From Alistipes excrementigallinarum (GTDB lineage: Bacteria > Bacteroidota > Bacteroidia > Bacteroidales > Rikenellaceae), in the NCBI GenBank assembly GCA_019112825.1, contig DXIP01000009.1:1-64000 (forward strand): a stretch of DNA of 64,000 nt, given 5' to 3'. Numbering within the stretch: position 1 is the first letter of the stretch; each line of letters opens with the position of its first letter. This document shows, in pieces, positions 50,417 through 62,235 of this stretch. The position numbers and the translations under genes were made by a program. The notes beneath the pieces were generated by a model, which saw only the letters and a list, made by a program, of their open reading frames with translations, did no database searches and had not been told where the DNA came from.

Positions 50417-51523
50417 TTACAGCTCCAGCGGCTCGTAGGGAAGTCCCCAGGCCTCGGCAACGGGCTTGTAGACCACCTTGCCCTGTACGACGTTGAGGCC
50501 CAGCTCCAGCTCGTGGTTCTCCTTGCAGGCGCGGCGCCACCCCTTGTCGGCCAGCTGAATGGCGTAGGGCAGCGTGGCATTGGTCAGCGCCAGCGTCGAG
50601 GTGTAGGGCACGGCGCCCGGGATGTTGGCCACGCAGTAGTGGAGAATGCCGTCGACGTAGTATACGGGCTCCTCGTGCGTGGTGGGATGCGACGTCTCGA
50701 AGCAGCCGCCCTGGTCGATGGCCACGTCGACCATGACCGTGCCGGGCTCCATGAGCTTCAGCATGTCGCGCGTCACCAGCTTCGGGGCCTTGGCGCCCGG
50801 AATCAGCACCGAACCAATCACCAGGTCGGCCGTCTTGAGTTCCTCGCGGATGTTGTACTCCGACGACATGAGCGTCTTGACGTTCTGCGGCATGACGTCG
50901 GCCAGATAGGTCAGACGCGGCAGCGAGATGTCGCAGATGGTCACGTCGGCACCCATTCCGGCGGCCGTACGGGCTGCAGCCGTGCCGACCACGCCGGCGC
51001 CGATGACGAAGACCTTGGCAGGCTTCACGCCCGGAACGCCACCGAGCAGCTTGCCCTTGCCGCCGCGCGGCTTCTCGAGGAAGTAGCATCCCTCCTGGGT
51101 CGACATGCGGCCGGCAACCTCCGACATGGGAATCAGCAGCGGCAGCGAACGGTCCGGACGCTCGACGGTTTCGTAGGCGCAGCAGACGGCGCCACTCTCA
51201 ATCATCGCACGGGTGAGCGCTTCGCTGCTGGCGAAGTGGAAGTAGGTGAAGACCAGCTGGTCCTTGCGAATGAGTTTGTATTCGGGAGCAATCGGTTCCT
51301 TGACCTTGATAATCATCTCGGCCCGGGTGTAGACCTCTTCGATGGTGGGCAGAATCTCCGCACCGACAGCTACATAGGCCTCGTCGGGGAAGCCGCTGTT
51401 GACGCCGGCCGTAGCCTGAATATATACCTTGTGGCCCCGTTTGGTCAGTTCGTGGGCACCTGCGGGGGTAAGAGCAACGCGGTTCTCGTTGTTCTTAATC
51501 TCTTTGGGAATACCGATAATCAT
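50417..51523 (-). CDS. ald: Alanine dehydrogenase
   Basis: The 368-residue NAD-linked enzyme interconverts alanine and pyruvate plus ammonia. MIIGIPKEIKNNENRVALTP is the family start, followed by MIIKVKEPIAPEYKLIRKDQ with the substrate lysine and FTYFHFASS with the catalytic histidine, and VFVIGAGVVGTAAARTAAGM as the NAD-binding fold (about 170-190). It is a single-gene unit, upstream of a convergent pair terminator. Confidence 0.95.
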   Translation of the reverse strand: MIIGIPKEIKNNENRVALTPAGAHELTKRGHKVYIQATAGVNSGFPDEAYVAVGAEILPTIEEVYTRAEMIIKVKEPIAPEYKLIRKDQLVFTYFHFASSEALTRAMIESGAVCCAYETVERPDRSLPLLIPMSEVAGRMSTQEGCYFLEKPRGGKGKLLGGVPGVKPAKVFVIGAGVVGTAAARTAAGMGADVTICDISLPRLTYLADVMPQNVKTLMSSEYNIREELKTADLVIGSVLIPGAKAPKLVTRDMLKLMEPGTVMVDVAIDQGGCFETSHPTTHEEPVYYVDGILHYCVANIPGAVPYTSTLALTNATLPYAIQLADKGWRRACKENHELELGLNVVQGKVVYKPVAEAWGLPYEPLEL

Positions 51524-51613
51524 TGTAGATAGTAAGTTTTGGTTTTTTGGTCACTCTAAATTATAAAAAATTAGCCAAAAGCCCCAAATTCGGCGCAAAA
51601 ATTTAATATTTAC

Positions 51614-54049
51614 TTAAAATTTGTAAGAGACCGTAAGGTAGAACGTGCGGGGATAGATGTGTAGAAGACGAGTGTCGAACGGCGTGAAGACCTCCGTGTC
51701 GCCGCTGTAGCTGCGCCGCACGCGGAGCGATTCGTAGGCCGAGTATACGGCGTTGCGTCCGCCCAGCAGGTTGTTCAGCATGAGCGAGATACTCAGACGC
51801 GAGCGGGTGAAGTAGAAACTCTTGAAGAGCGAGGCGTCGAGCGAGCAGACGTCGCCGAGCCGCTCCTGTGTGGTGAAGCGTTCGTAGAGCTCCTCCGAGA
51901 GGGCCCCCTGCCGTGCCACGCGCTCCGTGCGGCGCACCTCCGAGGGTTCGACATAGCGTGCGCCGATGTAGCTGCCCGAAAGGCGGAAGCCCCAGCCCCG
52001 CGGCCCGAAATAGCGCACCTGGAGGCAGCCGCTCAGTTGCGGAGCTCCGCCCGGCACGCAGCCGCCCATGTGGCTCTCGGCATGGTCGTCGACGAGCCTG
52101 TTGTCCACGTCGGAGTAGAGTGTCACGCGCGGATTGCGGATGTACTTGTAGCGTGCGGCCGCCGCGGCGAGCGAGAGGCTCCAGCGCCGCGACATCCGCC
52201 ACTCGAGCGCCGCCTCTGCTCCGGCCGAGAGGGTCCCGATGCCCGATACGACCAGGTCGCAGTAGGTGGCTGCCAGGTCGTCGTAGTAGCGCCGGGTCTT
52301 CAGCCCGTCGAACATCGCCACGGCGAAGAGCGACGCCTGCAGCGAGAGGTAGCGACCCGTGCGGCGGTAGTTGAGTTCGATGGCATGGAACTGCTCCGTC
52401 GAGGGGTTGTCAACCAGGCGGTTGTTGTACTGCGGCTGGAGGAAGAGCGCCTCGCTCTGCGGCGAGCGGGCTCCGGTGGCGAGCACCAGCTCCAGATAGC
52501 TGCGCGGCGAGAAGGCCCAGCCCGCGGCTCCCTTGAGCAGATAGGGCGTAAAGCTGCATTCGCGCGAGCGGCCGTAGGAGCCGCTGCCCGCGAAGAGCTC
52601 CTTTTCGTAGTATCCCTGCCGGAAGTGGAGGTCGTAGCCCAGCGAGGCGTGGAGCCGTGCCGTCAGCCGGTCGGTGCGGTACTCCGCATCGATGTGGGCG
52701 CGGATGCGTTGCGCCTGGAGCGCATAGTCGTATCCGAAGCGGTCTCCCTCGCCGATTCGGCGGTCGGGATGACGCAGGTCGTTCTGCAGCAGGTTGCTGT
52801 ATGTGTCGTCGTCGACCAGATACTGGTCGATGTCGGTCAGATAGCGGGCGCCGAGCAGGTCGCGCATCCGCTTGTAGTTGCGCCGGTTGTCGATATCCGC
52901 GCTCAGACCGTAGCGCAGCGTCAGGCGGGAGTCGACCTCGGTGGTCAGCCGCAGCTCGAGCTGCATGCGGGCCGTGCGCGTCATGCGCTCCTCGAGTGCA
53001 TAGACGGCCTCGCCGTCGGCCAGCCGGTTGCGGGCGATGAGGCCGTCCCAGTCGATTTGCGTGTAGCGCGTCTCGTTGCGGCGCCAGGCCTCCTCGGTGG
53101 CGCGGTCGCCGGTATAGGAGGGCAGGTAACGGTAGTTGTCCGGCAGCGGCGTGCGGGCGTTATACCACCCCAGCGAGCTGTAGGACTGCCAGCCGTAGCG
53201 CAGACCGAGCGTCGCCTCGAGGCGGGTTGCCCCACTCAGACGGCGCCGGTAGATGGCGGCGGCGAAGGGTTCGAACTGACGCCGTACGTGCGAGTTGCGC
53301 ACCTTGCCGTCCTGAAAGCCCCAGGCCGGGTTGTAGAGCGGGTCGCCCGTGAGGGTGAAGGCCTCCTCGGTCGACGGGGAGCGCAGCCCCCGCATCGAGG
53401 GCGCCGCCACGAGCAGCAGCGTGAGCGAGTGCTCCTCGCCGAATCGCTTCGCGGTCCTCACGCCAATCGACAGCCCGTCGGTGAAGACCCCTTCGGCCCT
53501 CAGGTCGCGCCCCGTGCGGTAGTGGAGCGCCGCGGCTCCGCTCCAGCCATGACCCAGCTGCCTCCCGGCCGCGATTTTCGCACCGAAGAGGTAGTTGCGC
53601 CCGGTGAAGGTCACCGATGCGCGGTGCCACGGGGCGCTCTCCTCCTCCGGAAGCCGCATCTTGCGGCTGCCGTTCACGGCATCGCCCACCGTGGCCGACA
53701 TGTGGAGCCCGCCCGTGCGCAACTCCTCGGCCCCCAGATTCCGCAGCGCCGAGAGCGCATCGTAATCGAGCTCGATGCCGTGGAGCGTGTTCCGCTCCGT
53801 ATCCCACGCCAGACCGCGCCGCCGGTAGCGGACGAACGAGAGGCGGAAGTCTGTGTTCAGACCATAGAGGTCCTCGGCAAGCGCCACACCACGGTAGAAC
53901 AGCGTCGAGTCGGGGCGGAGCATCGGGCGGGACTCCTCCTCGTAGTCGGGCTGTTCGTAGGGATAGTAGTTGTCGAGCGGCTCCTGGGCCGAGGTTGTTC
54001 CGATGAGGAGCAGTCCTGCGGCCAGAAGCGCCGTGTGGCTCCGCTTCAT
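51614..54049 (-). CDS. Outer-membrane TonB-receptor-like beta-barrel protein without plug
   Basis: The 811-residue protein has a signal peptide (MKRSHTALLAAGLLLIGTTS) and many alternating beta strands to a C-terminal FYLTVSYKF, whose terminal phenylalanine is typical of outer-membrane barrels. Segments such as PQYNNRLVDNPSTEQFHAIELNY and SLDASLFKSFYFTRSRLSIS resemble the barrel of TonB-dependent receptors. I see neither the N-terminal carboxypeptidase-like domain nor a plug domain; the first 100 residues (STLFYRGVALAEDLYGLNTDF) are short and different. It may still work with TonB or form a passive pore. No SusD-like partner is nearby. Confidence 0.75.
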   Translation of the reverse strand: MKRSHTALLAAGLLLIGTTSAQEPLDNYYPYEQPDYEEESRPMLRPDSTLFYRGVALAEDLYGLNTDFRLSFVRYRRRGLAWDTERNTLHGIELDYDALSALRNLGAEELRTGGLHMSATVGDAVNGSRKMRLPEEESAPWHRASVTFTGRNYLFGAKIAAGRQLGHGWSGAAALHYRTGRDLRAEGVFTDGLSIGVRTAKRFGEEHSLTLLLVAAPSMRGLRSPSTEEAFTLTGDPLYNPAWGFQDGKVRNSHVRRQFEPFAAAIYRRRLSGATRLEATLGLRYGWQSYSSLGWYNARTPLPDNYRYLPSYTGDRATEEAWRRNETRYTQIDWDGLIARNRLADGEAVYALEERMTRTARMQLELRLTTEVDSRLTLRYGLSADIDNRRNYKRMRDLLGARYLTDIDQYLVDDDTYSNLLQNDLRHPDRRIGEGDRFGYDYALQAQRIRAHIDAEYRTDRLTARLHASLGYDLHFRQGYYEKELFAGSGSYGRSRECSFTPYLLKGAAGWAFSPRSYLELVLATGARSPQSEALFLQPQYNNRLVDNPSTEQFHAIELNYRRTGRYLSLQASLFAVAMFDGLKTRRYYDDLAATYCDLVVSGIGTLSAGAEAALEWRMSRRWSLSLAAAAARYKYIRNPRVTLYSDVDNRLVDDHAESHMGGCVPGGAPQLSGCLQVRYFGPRGWGFRLSGSYIGARYVEPSEVRRTERVARQGALSEELYERFTTQERLGDVCSLDASLFKSFYFTRSRLSISLMLNNLLGGRNAVYSAYESLRVRRSYSGDTEVFTPFDTRLLHIYPRTFYLTVSYKF

Positions 54050-54115
54050 GGCGTGTGGCGGCTTTTGGGGGACGGAGGGTTCGGTTGTCGGGAACGGGCG
54101 GCGGGCGAAACCGGC

Positions 54116-54143
54116 GGGGCGACCTCCCGACGGAGGTCGCCCC
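54116..54143 (-). terminator. Hairpin downstream of pepD
   Basis: GGGGCGACCTCC (54116-54127) pairs with GGAGGTCGCCCC (54132-54143), 4-base loop. It lacks a clear T tract, so strength is uncertain. Confidence 0.55.
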
Positions 54144-54171
54144 GCAGATTCGCCCCTTGGGGCTCAGTGCG

Positions 54172-55623
54172 TCAGAGGTTCTTCATCACCTCGAGGAGCA
54201 GCGCCCAGAACTTGCCGACGGTAGCAATCTCGAGCCGCTCGTCGGGCGAGTGGACGCCGCGGAGCGTCGGTCCGAAGGAGACCATCTCCAGGTCGGGATA
54301 CTTCTCGAGGAAGAGTCCGCACTCCAGTCCGGCGTGGATGGCGCGCACCTTGGGCTCGGTCGAGAAGAGCCGCTCGTAGCTCTTGACCGTGATGTCGAGC
54401 AGCCGCGATTCGGGGTTGGGCGCCCAGCCGGGATAGCCGTCCGAGTGTGCCACGTCGGCGCCTGCCAGCGTGAAGACCGACTCGACCATCTGCATGACGT
54501 AGGTCTTGGCGCTCTCGACCGACGAACGCTGCGACGAGGTGACCACGATGCTCTCTTCGCCGACGAACTTCACCGATGCGAGGTTGGTCGAGGTCTCCAC
54601 CAGCCCCGGAACGGCAAACGACATGGCGATGACGCCGTTGGGCACACCCACCAGCGAGTAGACGAGTCCGGCCTGCGTCCGTGCGTCGAGCACCTTGTCC
54701 ACCTGCGGCATCTCGTTGAGCGTGATGCGGAGGTTGGGCTCGCGGAAGCGGAACTCGGCCTTCATGTCTTCGGCAAAGAGGGCGAAGCGCTTGCGGAACT
54801 CTGCGGCAAAGCGCGTCGGCACGCCGAAGATGGCATAGGCCTCGCGCGGAATGGCGTTGCGCAGGTTGCCGCCATTGAAATAGCTGAGTTTCAGCTCGAA
54901 GCTCTGCATCCCCTCCCACAGCAGGCGGGCCACAATCTTGTTCGAGTTGGCGCGGCCCTTGTCGATGTCATCGCCCGAGTGTCCGCCCAGCAGGTCCGAC
55001 ACGTCGACGCGGAAGAAGGTGTAGTTGAGCGGTGCCTCCTCGGCGTGGTAGTGGAACGTGGCGATGGTGTCGATGCCGCCGGCGCAGCCGATGAAGAGTT
55101 CGCCCTCGTCCTCCGAGTCGAGGTTGATGAGGTATTTGCCCGTGAGCATCCCCTCGCCCAGCTCGAAGGCCCCCGTGAGGCCCGTCTCCTCGTCGACCGT
55201 GAAGAGCGCCTCGACGGGTCCGTGCTCCACCGAGGGGTCAATCAGCACGGCCAGCGCAGCCGCCATGCCGATGCCGCAGTCGGCGCCCAGCGTCGTCCCT
55301 TCGGCCTTGACCCACTCGCCGTCGATGTAGGGGCGGATGGCATCCTTCTCGAAGTCGAACTCCACGTCGGAGTTCTTCTCGCAGACCATGTCCATGTGCG
55401 ACTGCAGCACGACGGTCGGCCGCTGTTCGAAGCCCGGAGTGGCCGGCTTGCAGATGACCACGTTGCCGATGGCGTCCTTGCGGTACTCGAGTCCGTGGCG
55501 CTTGGCGAAATCGACCAGAAAGGCGATAATCTTGCCCTCCTTCTTCGACGGACGGGGAATTTGCGTGATGGCGTCGAACTGCTCCCAGACGATGCGGGGT
55601 TCGAGAGTGGTGATAGATGACAT
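54172..55623 (-). CDS. pepD: Aminoacyl-histidine dipeptidase (M20 family)
   Basis: The 483-residue metallopeptidase cleaves dipeptides such as Xaa-His. VVLQSHMDMVCEKN (His76, Asp78), LGADCGIGMA (bridging aspartate, about 114), VDEETGLTGAFELG (catalytic glutamates, about 145) and LDSEDEGELFIGCAGG are the M20C markers. The C-terminal half ends with HAGLECGLF and the metal-site histidine. The length is normal for PepD. Confidence 0.93.
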   Translation of the reverse strand: MSSITTLEPRIVWEQFDAITQIPRPSKKEGKIIAFLVDFAKRHGLEYRKDAIGNVVICKPATPGFEQRPTVVLQSHMDMVCEKNSDVEFDFEKDAIRPYIDGEWVKAEGTTLGADCGIGMAAALAVLIDPSVEHGPVEALFTVDEETGLTGAFELGEGMLTGKYLINLDSEDEGELFIGCAGGIDTIATFHYHAEEAPLNYTFFRVDVSDLLGGHSGDDIDKGRANSNKIVARLLWEGMQSFELKLSYFNGGNLRNAIPREAYAIFGVPTRFAAEFRKRFALFAEDMKAEFRFREPNLRITLNEMPQVDKVLDARTQAGLVYSLVGVPNGVIAMSFAVPGLVETSTNLASVKFVGEESIVVTSSQRSSVESAKTYVMQMVESVFTLAGADVAHSDGYPGWAPNPESRLLDITVKSYERLFSTEPKVRAIHAGLECGLFLEKYPDLEMVSFGPTLRGVHSPDERLEIATVGKFWALLLEVMKNL

Positions 55624-55691
55624 AGCGAATCTGTTTTATGTTGTTTTTCGGTTGTTTCCGTTTCTTCGGACGGACTGCTCCGTTCGTGCGG

Positions 55692-56519
55692 TCACTCCAC
55701 GTAAATCATCTTACGGGTCATGCCGCCGTCGACGGTGATGTTCTCGCCGTCGATGAAGTCGTTGGCCTCGGCGCAGAGAAAGAGGCAGAGGCGGGCGATG
55801 TCCTCGGGGCGTCCCACGCGGCCCGACGGGTGCTGCGCATGGTCCTCGGGGCGGAGCCCTTCGTAGTTGGCATGCTCAATCCATCCCGGGGCAATAGAGT
55901 TGACCGTCACGTGCAGCGGGGCAAGCGAGAGGGCCAGGGCGTGGGTCAGCGAGCGGATGCCCCCCTTCGAGGCGGCGTAGCCCTCGCTGCCGGGTTCGCT
56001 CATGAGGTAGCGCGTCGAGGCGATGTTGATGATGCGTCCGTAGCGATTCGCCTGCGGGTGGGCCGTCCGGTGGCGGGCCAGGGCCCGCGAGGTGATGAAT
56101 GCCGGGCGCAGGTTGGTGGCCAGAATCCGGTCGAACTCCTCCACGGAGGTCTCCACAAGCGGTGAGAAGCGGCTGATGCCCACGTTGTTGATGATGACAT
56201 CCAGGTCGCCCCACGCTTCGAACAGCTCCGCGATGCAGGCCTCCAGTGCCTCTCCGTTGCAGACGTCCACCTCGGCAAAGCGGGCTCCCGTCTCTGCGGC
56301 GGTACGGGCTCCTTTCACCGTATCGATGTCGCAGAAGGCCACCCGGGCGCCGGCCCGGCAGAAGGCTTCGACGATGGAGCGGCCGATGCCCTGGGCACCG
56401 CCCGTGACGAAGACGCGCCGCCCCGGAAAGCGGTATTCGACCTGCTCTGTGAGTGGCTCCGTGCCGCGGCCCGCAGGTTGCGTTTCGGGCCCCCTCTCCT
56501 CGTTCGGATGTATTGCCAT
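55692..56519 (-). CDS. SDR family oxidoreductase
   Basis: The 275-residue short-chain dehydrogenase has the NAD(P) motif TGGAQGIGRS (residues 39-48), NNVGIS, the active-site serine in the INIASTRYLMSEPG region and YAASKGGIRSL with catalytic Tyr and Lys near residue 185. There are about 30 extra residues before the Rossmann fold. ATG 56519 is used because a TATATTTG promoter element lies at 56547-56554 and the frame upstream has no support. Substrate unknown. Confidence 0.88.
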   Translation of the reverse strand: MAIHPNEERGPETQPAGRGTEPLTEQVEYRFPGRRVFVTGGAQGIGRSIVEAFCRAGARVAFCDIDTVKGARTAAETGARFAEVDVCNGEALEACIAELFEAWGDLDVIINNVGISRFSPLVETSVEEFDRILATNLRPAFITSRALARHRTAHPQANRYGRIINIASTRYLMSEPGSEGYAASKGGIRSLTHALALSLAPLHVTVNSIAPGWIEHANYEGLRPEDHAQHPSGRVGRPEDIARLCLFLCAEANDFIDGENITVDGGMTRKMIYVE

Positions 56520-56546
56520 GTGGTCCGGACTCTTTGTTGTATCGTA

Positions 56547-56554
56547 CAAATATA
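56547..56554 (-). promoter_or_regulatory. Promoter -7 element (TATATTTG) of the SDR gene
   Basis: Plus-strand CAAATATA, 28 bases upstream of the start. Confidence 0.65.
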
Positions 56555-56683
56555 GTGAAAAGTTTGGAATATGTGCACCGTCCGCGGTGTTTCGCCGCTC
56601 GGACTGAGGCGGCTCCGCGGCGGAGCTTCGTGACGGGCGGTGAAAAAGCGGCCCGTCACCGCGTGGATTTCGCTGCAAGTTCG

Positions 56684-56691
56684 TATCTTTG
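56684..56691 (+). promoter_or_regulatory. Promoter -7 element (TATCTTTG) of ispF
   Basis: TATCTTTG, 73 bases before the ATG at 56765. Confidence 0.65.
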
Positions 56692-56764
56692 TTCCGGAAT
56701 GGACGGAGGTGCGGCTGGCGTGTTGCTGCGCGGCAGCCCCTCCGCAAAAAAAACTGTTTGAAAG

Positions 56765-57247
56765 ATGACGGATTTCAGAATCGGACACGGATACGACGTG
56801 CATGCCCTCGGTGAAGGGCTGCCGCTGGTGCTGGGCGGCGTACGGATTGCCCACACGAAGGGGTGCATCGCCCACTCGGACGGCGATGTGGTGATACACG
56901 CCCTGTGCGATGCGCTGCTGGGTGCGGCGGCGCTGGGCGACATCGGGCTGCACTTTCCCGATACGTCGGACGACTATGCGGGCATCGACTCGAAGATTCT
57001 GCTGCGCCGCGTAGCGGCGATGCTCCGCGAGCGGGGCTACGAAATCGGGAATGTCGACTGCACGATTTCGATGCAGCGTCCCAAGCTCCGTCCCCACATC
57101 GACGCCATGCGTGCGGCGATGGCCGAGGCGATGGGCGTCGACGTCGACCGCGTCTCGGTGAAGGCGACGACGACCGAGCACCTCGGCTTCGAAGGGCGCG
57201 AGGAGGGGGTTTCGACCTCGGCCGTGGCGCTGATTTACAAGGCCTGA
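56765..57247 (+). CDS. ispF: 2-C-methyl-D-erythritol 2,4-cyclodiphosphate synthase
   Basis: The 160-residue enzyme performs the fifth step of the non-mevalonate isoprenoid pathway, so this organism uses the MEP route. Metal ligands Asp11 and His13 (GHGYDVH) and His45 (DVVIHALCDALLG) are present, with FPDTSDDYAGIDS and the C-terminal TTTEHLGFEGREEG. It is divergent from the SDR gene and followed by a strong terminator. Confidence 0.97.
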   Translation: MTDFRIGHGYDVHALGEGLPLVLGGVRIAHTKGCIAHSDGDVVIHALCDALLGAAALGDIGLHFPDTSDDYAGIDSKILLRRVAAMLRERGYEIGNVDCTISMQRPKLRPHIDAMRAAMAEAMGVDVDRVSVKATTTEHLGFEGREEGVSTSAVALIYKA

Positions 57248-57375
57248 CCCCGCGCCGGACGACCTCGGAGCGGGAAGAGGACTACCCTGCCCTGCCCCGG
57301 CGCTGCGTCGGATGGCGCTGGCGTTGCCCCGCCCCGATATGGAAATCTCCGCGCCCCGATGCGGAAACAAACAAG

Positions 57376-57416
57376 AGAGAACGCCGTTCATCATGCGTGA
57401 ACGGCGTTCTCTTTTT
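57376..57416 (+). terminator. Terminator of ispF
   Basis: A 15-bp perfect stem (57376-57390 with 57398-57412) and 7-base loop, followed by TTTTT. It also lies 38 bases beyond the stop of the convergent DUF4251 gene. Confidence 0.9.
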
Positions 57417-57453
57417 CGTGCGGTTTGGTCGGATGGCGACCGCAGACAGCGGC

Positions 57454-57996
57454 TCAATAGAGCTGCGAGAGCGTGCCGGTGTACTGTACGTCGCTGTACC
57501 AGGGGTTCGAGATGGTCAGGTTGGCACCGCCCGTGCGGCTGAAGATTTCGAAGGTGAAGGTGTAGTTCGAGGCCGAGAAGAGCGGCGTCGAGAAGGTCAC
57601 CATCCACCCTTCGTTCGTCTGCTCGGTGGTGTAGCCCTGCAGGTTGCCCACCGTGTAGTTGAGGATGGTCGTGTAGTAGGGAGGCACATACCCCTTGACG
57701 TAGGGAAGGCAGATGTCGGCCGTACCGTCCCAGATGTTGACGCTGAAGTTGGGGTTGAGCAGCTGGCGCAGCGGACCGGCCGGCTGACGCTGCATCGTCT
57801 GGGGGTTGAACTGGAAGTTGCGCGAGAGCACGAGCGAGTCGGTCGACTTCTCGAATTCGGCCAGCCGTTCGGCGCGCCGCTTTTCGCGTACTTCGCGTCG
57901 CTCCTCCTTGGGCGACAACACTTTCTTCTGACCGATGACGGTCCATGCCGTGACGCAGAGCAGCGCTCCGGCAACGATGAGGATGACTTTTTTCAT
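57454..57996 (-). CDS. DUF4251 domain-containing protein
   Basis: The 180-residue protein has a signal-anchor-like start (MKKVILIVAGALLCVTAW), a charged helical region (KEERREVREKRRAERLAEFE, about 31-50) and a beta-rich DUF4251-type domain (QFNPQTMQRQPAGPLRQLLN, ADICLPYVKGYVPPYY, GWMVTFSTPLFSASNYTFTF). It lacks a lipobox. It is 41 bases after the second uvrA and probably in the same transcript. Function is unknown. Confidence 0.82.
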   Translation of the reverse strand: MKKVILIVAGALLCVTAWTVIGQKKVLSPKEERREVREKRRAERLAEFEKSTDSLVLSRNFQFNPQTMQRQPAGPLRQLLNPNFSVNIWDGTADICLPYVKGYVPPYYTTILNYTVGNLQGYTTEQTNEGWMVTFSTPLFSASNYTFTFEIFSRTGGANLTISNPWYSDVQYTGTLSQLY

Positions 57997-58038
57997 GGTA
58001 TATGGGGTTTATGCCCCACTCCCATGCAAAAGCGGTGC

Positions 58039-60858
<2,820 letters not shown>

Positions 60859-60909
60859 CTTTGCGGACGTGCCGCCGCACGGTTTTCGGTGCGAGCAGCG
60901 GCAATCGTG

Positions 60910-60917
60910 CAAAGATA
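60910..60917 (-). promoter_or_regulatory. Promoter -7 element of the second uvrA
   Basis: Plus-strand CAAAGATA (TATCTTTG on the minus strand), about 50 bases upstream of the ATG. Confidence 0.65.
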
Positions 60918-61134
60918 CGACATTTTCGCGTGATAGCCGATTTTTTCAACGGGAAAAGAAGCTTTGCAGATTCCGAGACGGAGTGCATGTCTCGATGATT
61001 CGTCAGTCGTTTTCATGTGCTTATCTTGTTGAAGGGGCATATCTCGGGATTGAATTGGGTTCGGATATGGTTTTGTGCAGCGTTCATTTTTACAAAAAAA
61101 CACCAGAGTACATTGGATGCATCAAATAATTCAC

Positions 61135-61142
61135 TATTTTTG
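61135..61142 (+). promoter_or_regulatory. Promoter (-7 TATTTTTG) upstream of the folded RNA
   Basis: TATTTTTG fits TAnnTTTG, and TTG at 61113-61115 is 19 bases upstream. Transcription would begin near 61149 and run through the structured segment. Confidence 0.6.
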
Positions 61143-61223
61143 TAATGATAAAAAAGACTGCCTATGAAGAAATGACCTTGTAAATTAGGGACATATTGAC
61201 ATAAAAAGCGTTAGCTTCTATTC

Positions 61224-61345
61224 TTGTTTCTGAAAATCGCCAAATTAAAGAAACTCCCAAGAGTAAAAGTTGATGCTCACGTTGTTTACCAACGTGGGCT
61301 TTTACTTGTTTGGGAGTAAGGTGTTTGGCGATACCTCAGAAACAA
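61224..61345 (+). ncRNA. Candidate structured RNA: five stacked stems in 122 nt
   Basis: Five complementary pairs are nested in order: TTGTTTCTGA (61224-61233) with TCAGAAACAA (61336-61345); ATCGCCAAA (61236-61244) with TTTGGCGAT (61324-61332); ACTCCCAA (61253-61260) with TTGGGAGT (61310-61317); AGTAAAAG (61262-61269) with CTTTTACT (61299-61306); CACGTTG (61278-61284) with CAACGTG (61290-61296), loop TTTAC. All 42 pairs are exact Watson-Crick, separated by small internal loops. No open frame is convincing here. It could be a free small RNA, a 6S-type RNA, one of the published Bacteroidales structural motifs, or a 5' leader element of the lipoprotein gene 98 bases downstream. I cannot assign it to a known family. 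Confidence 0.7.
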
Positions 61346-61443
61346 ATGAAGTTAAAGGTCCGCGTTTTTTATTTGTCCGAGCCCCTTCCCGAAAACTGCA
61401 ACGGACCGGAAAATAAAATGAAAACAAAATCAAAAGACAACGT

Positions 61444-61935
61444 ATGAAACGTATTATATTTACTGGAATCATTGCAATTATTTCCCTGTTTGCATTTTCA
61501 AGTTGTTCGACATTGGGCAAAACCTGCGCTTCTGCGCCCTTTGCCTATACGGAAGTGCACCCTAACGAGATTCGAGCCGATTTGAATTTCAATACATCCG
61601 AAAAGTTGGAAGGAACGGTCCGTGTCGGATATCTGTTCGGCATAAAGGTCAGCGGCGGGCGTAAATATGCCGAGGTCTTGACTACCAACAACAGCAAGTC
61701 CATTTTTGGTCTGCGTGGCAAGCGCATTCGTTCGATGGCCATGGCGAAAGCGTTGGAAGGAACGGATTATGATATGGTCATAAATCCGCAATATGAGACC
61801 AAACGCAAGAGAGTTCTATTCGGGTTGTGGACTCGTTATACCGTTACAGTTAAAGGTTATGGCGCCAAGGTTTCTCGGCTTTATCAGGCGGATGAACCTT
61901 CTGTAAGACAGGATATTCCTCTGATAAGAGACTAA
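61444..61935 (+). CDS. Hypothetical lipoprotein
   Basis: The 163-residue protein has a lipoprotein signal (MKRIIFTGIIAIISLFAF, lipobox FSSC, Cys21). The mature part reads ADLNFNTSEKLEGTVRVGYL, then SIFGLRGKRIRSMAMAKALE, DYDMVINPQYETKRKRVLFG and RYTVTVKGYGAKVS. The DYDMVINPQYE core and a V-K-G-Y-G ending recur in small Bacteroidota lipoproteins; function is unknown. Its G+C is lower than that of the core genes. Its leader may contain the folded RNA at 61224-61345. Confidence 0.8.
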   Translation: MKRIIFTGIIAIISLFAFSSCSTLGKTCASAPFAYTEVHPNEIRADLNFNTSEKLEGTVRVGYLFGIKVSGGRKYAEVLTTNNSKSIFGLRGKRIRSMAMAKALEGTDYDMVINPQYETKRKRVLFGLWTRYTVTVKGYGAKVSRLYQADEPSVRQDIPLIRD

Positions 61936-62011
61936 AGCAATCAAAAACTGCCGCATCCGATGGCGGGGATTCCGCTGACGGATTGTACGCAGTGATTATA
62001 CTTTGAGTTGG

Positions 62012-62046
62012 AAAAACCGGGCGCGTGCAAATGCACGCGCCCGGTT
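62012..62046 (-). terminator. Bidirectional terminator between the lipoprotein and nitrilase genes
   Basis: A 15-bp perfect stem (62015-62029 with 62032-62046, 2-base gap, so a 4-base loop forms in practice). Five A at 62012-62016 give a U tract on the minus-strand RNA, while the plus strand has only CGATTTGG. Confidence 0.85.
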
Positions 62047-62235
62047 CGATTTGGAGGTTGCACATGTTTGTATCGCCATAATGCTGCAATCCTGTGGGTT
62101 CTCTTGTAATGCAGGAGCCGAATCTCCCGGATACAACACAGCCCGGAACGGGCCTCAGGCTCGTCCCGGGTGTATCTTTTTTTGCGCGGCACTCCGGCCT
62201 CGGGGCGGTGCCTTTGCCCGGCACCCGGCTTCGGG

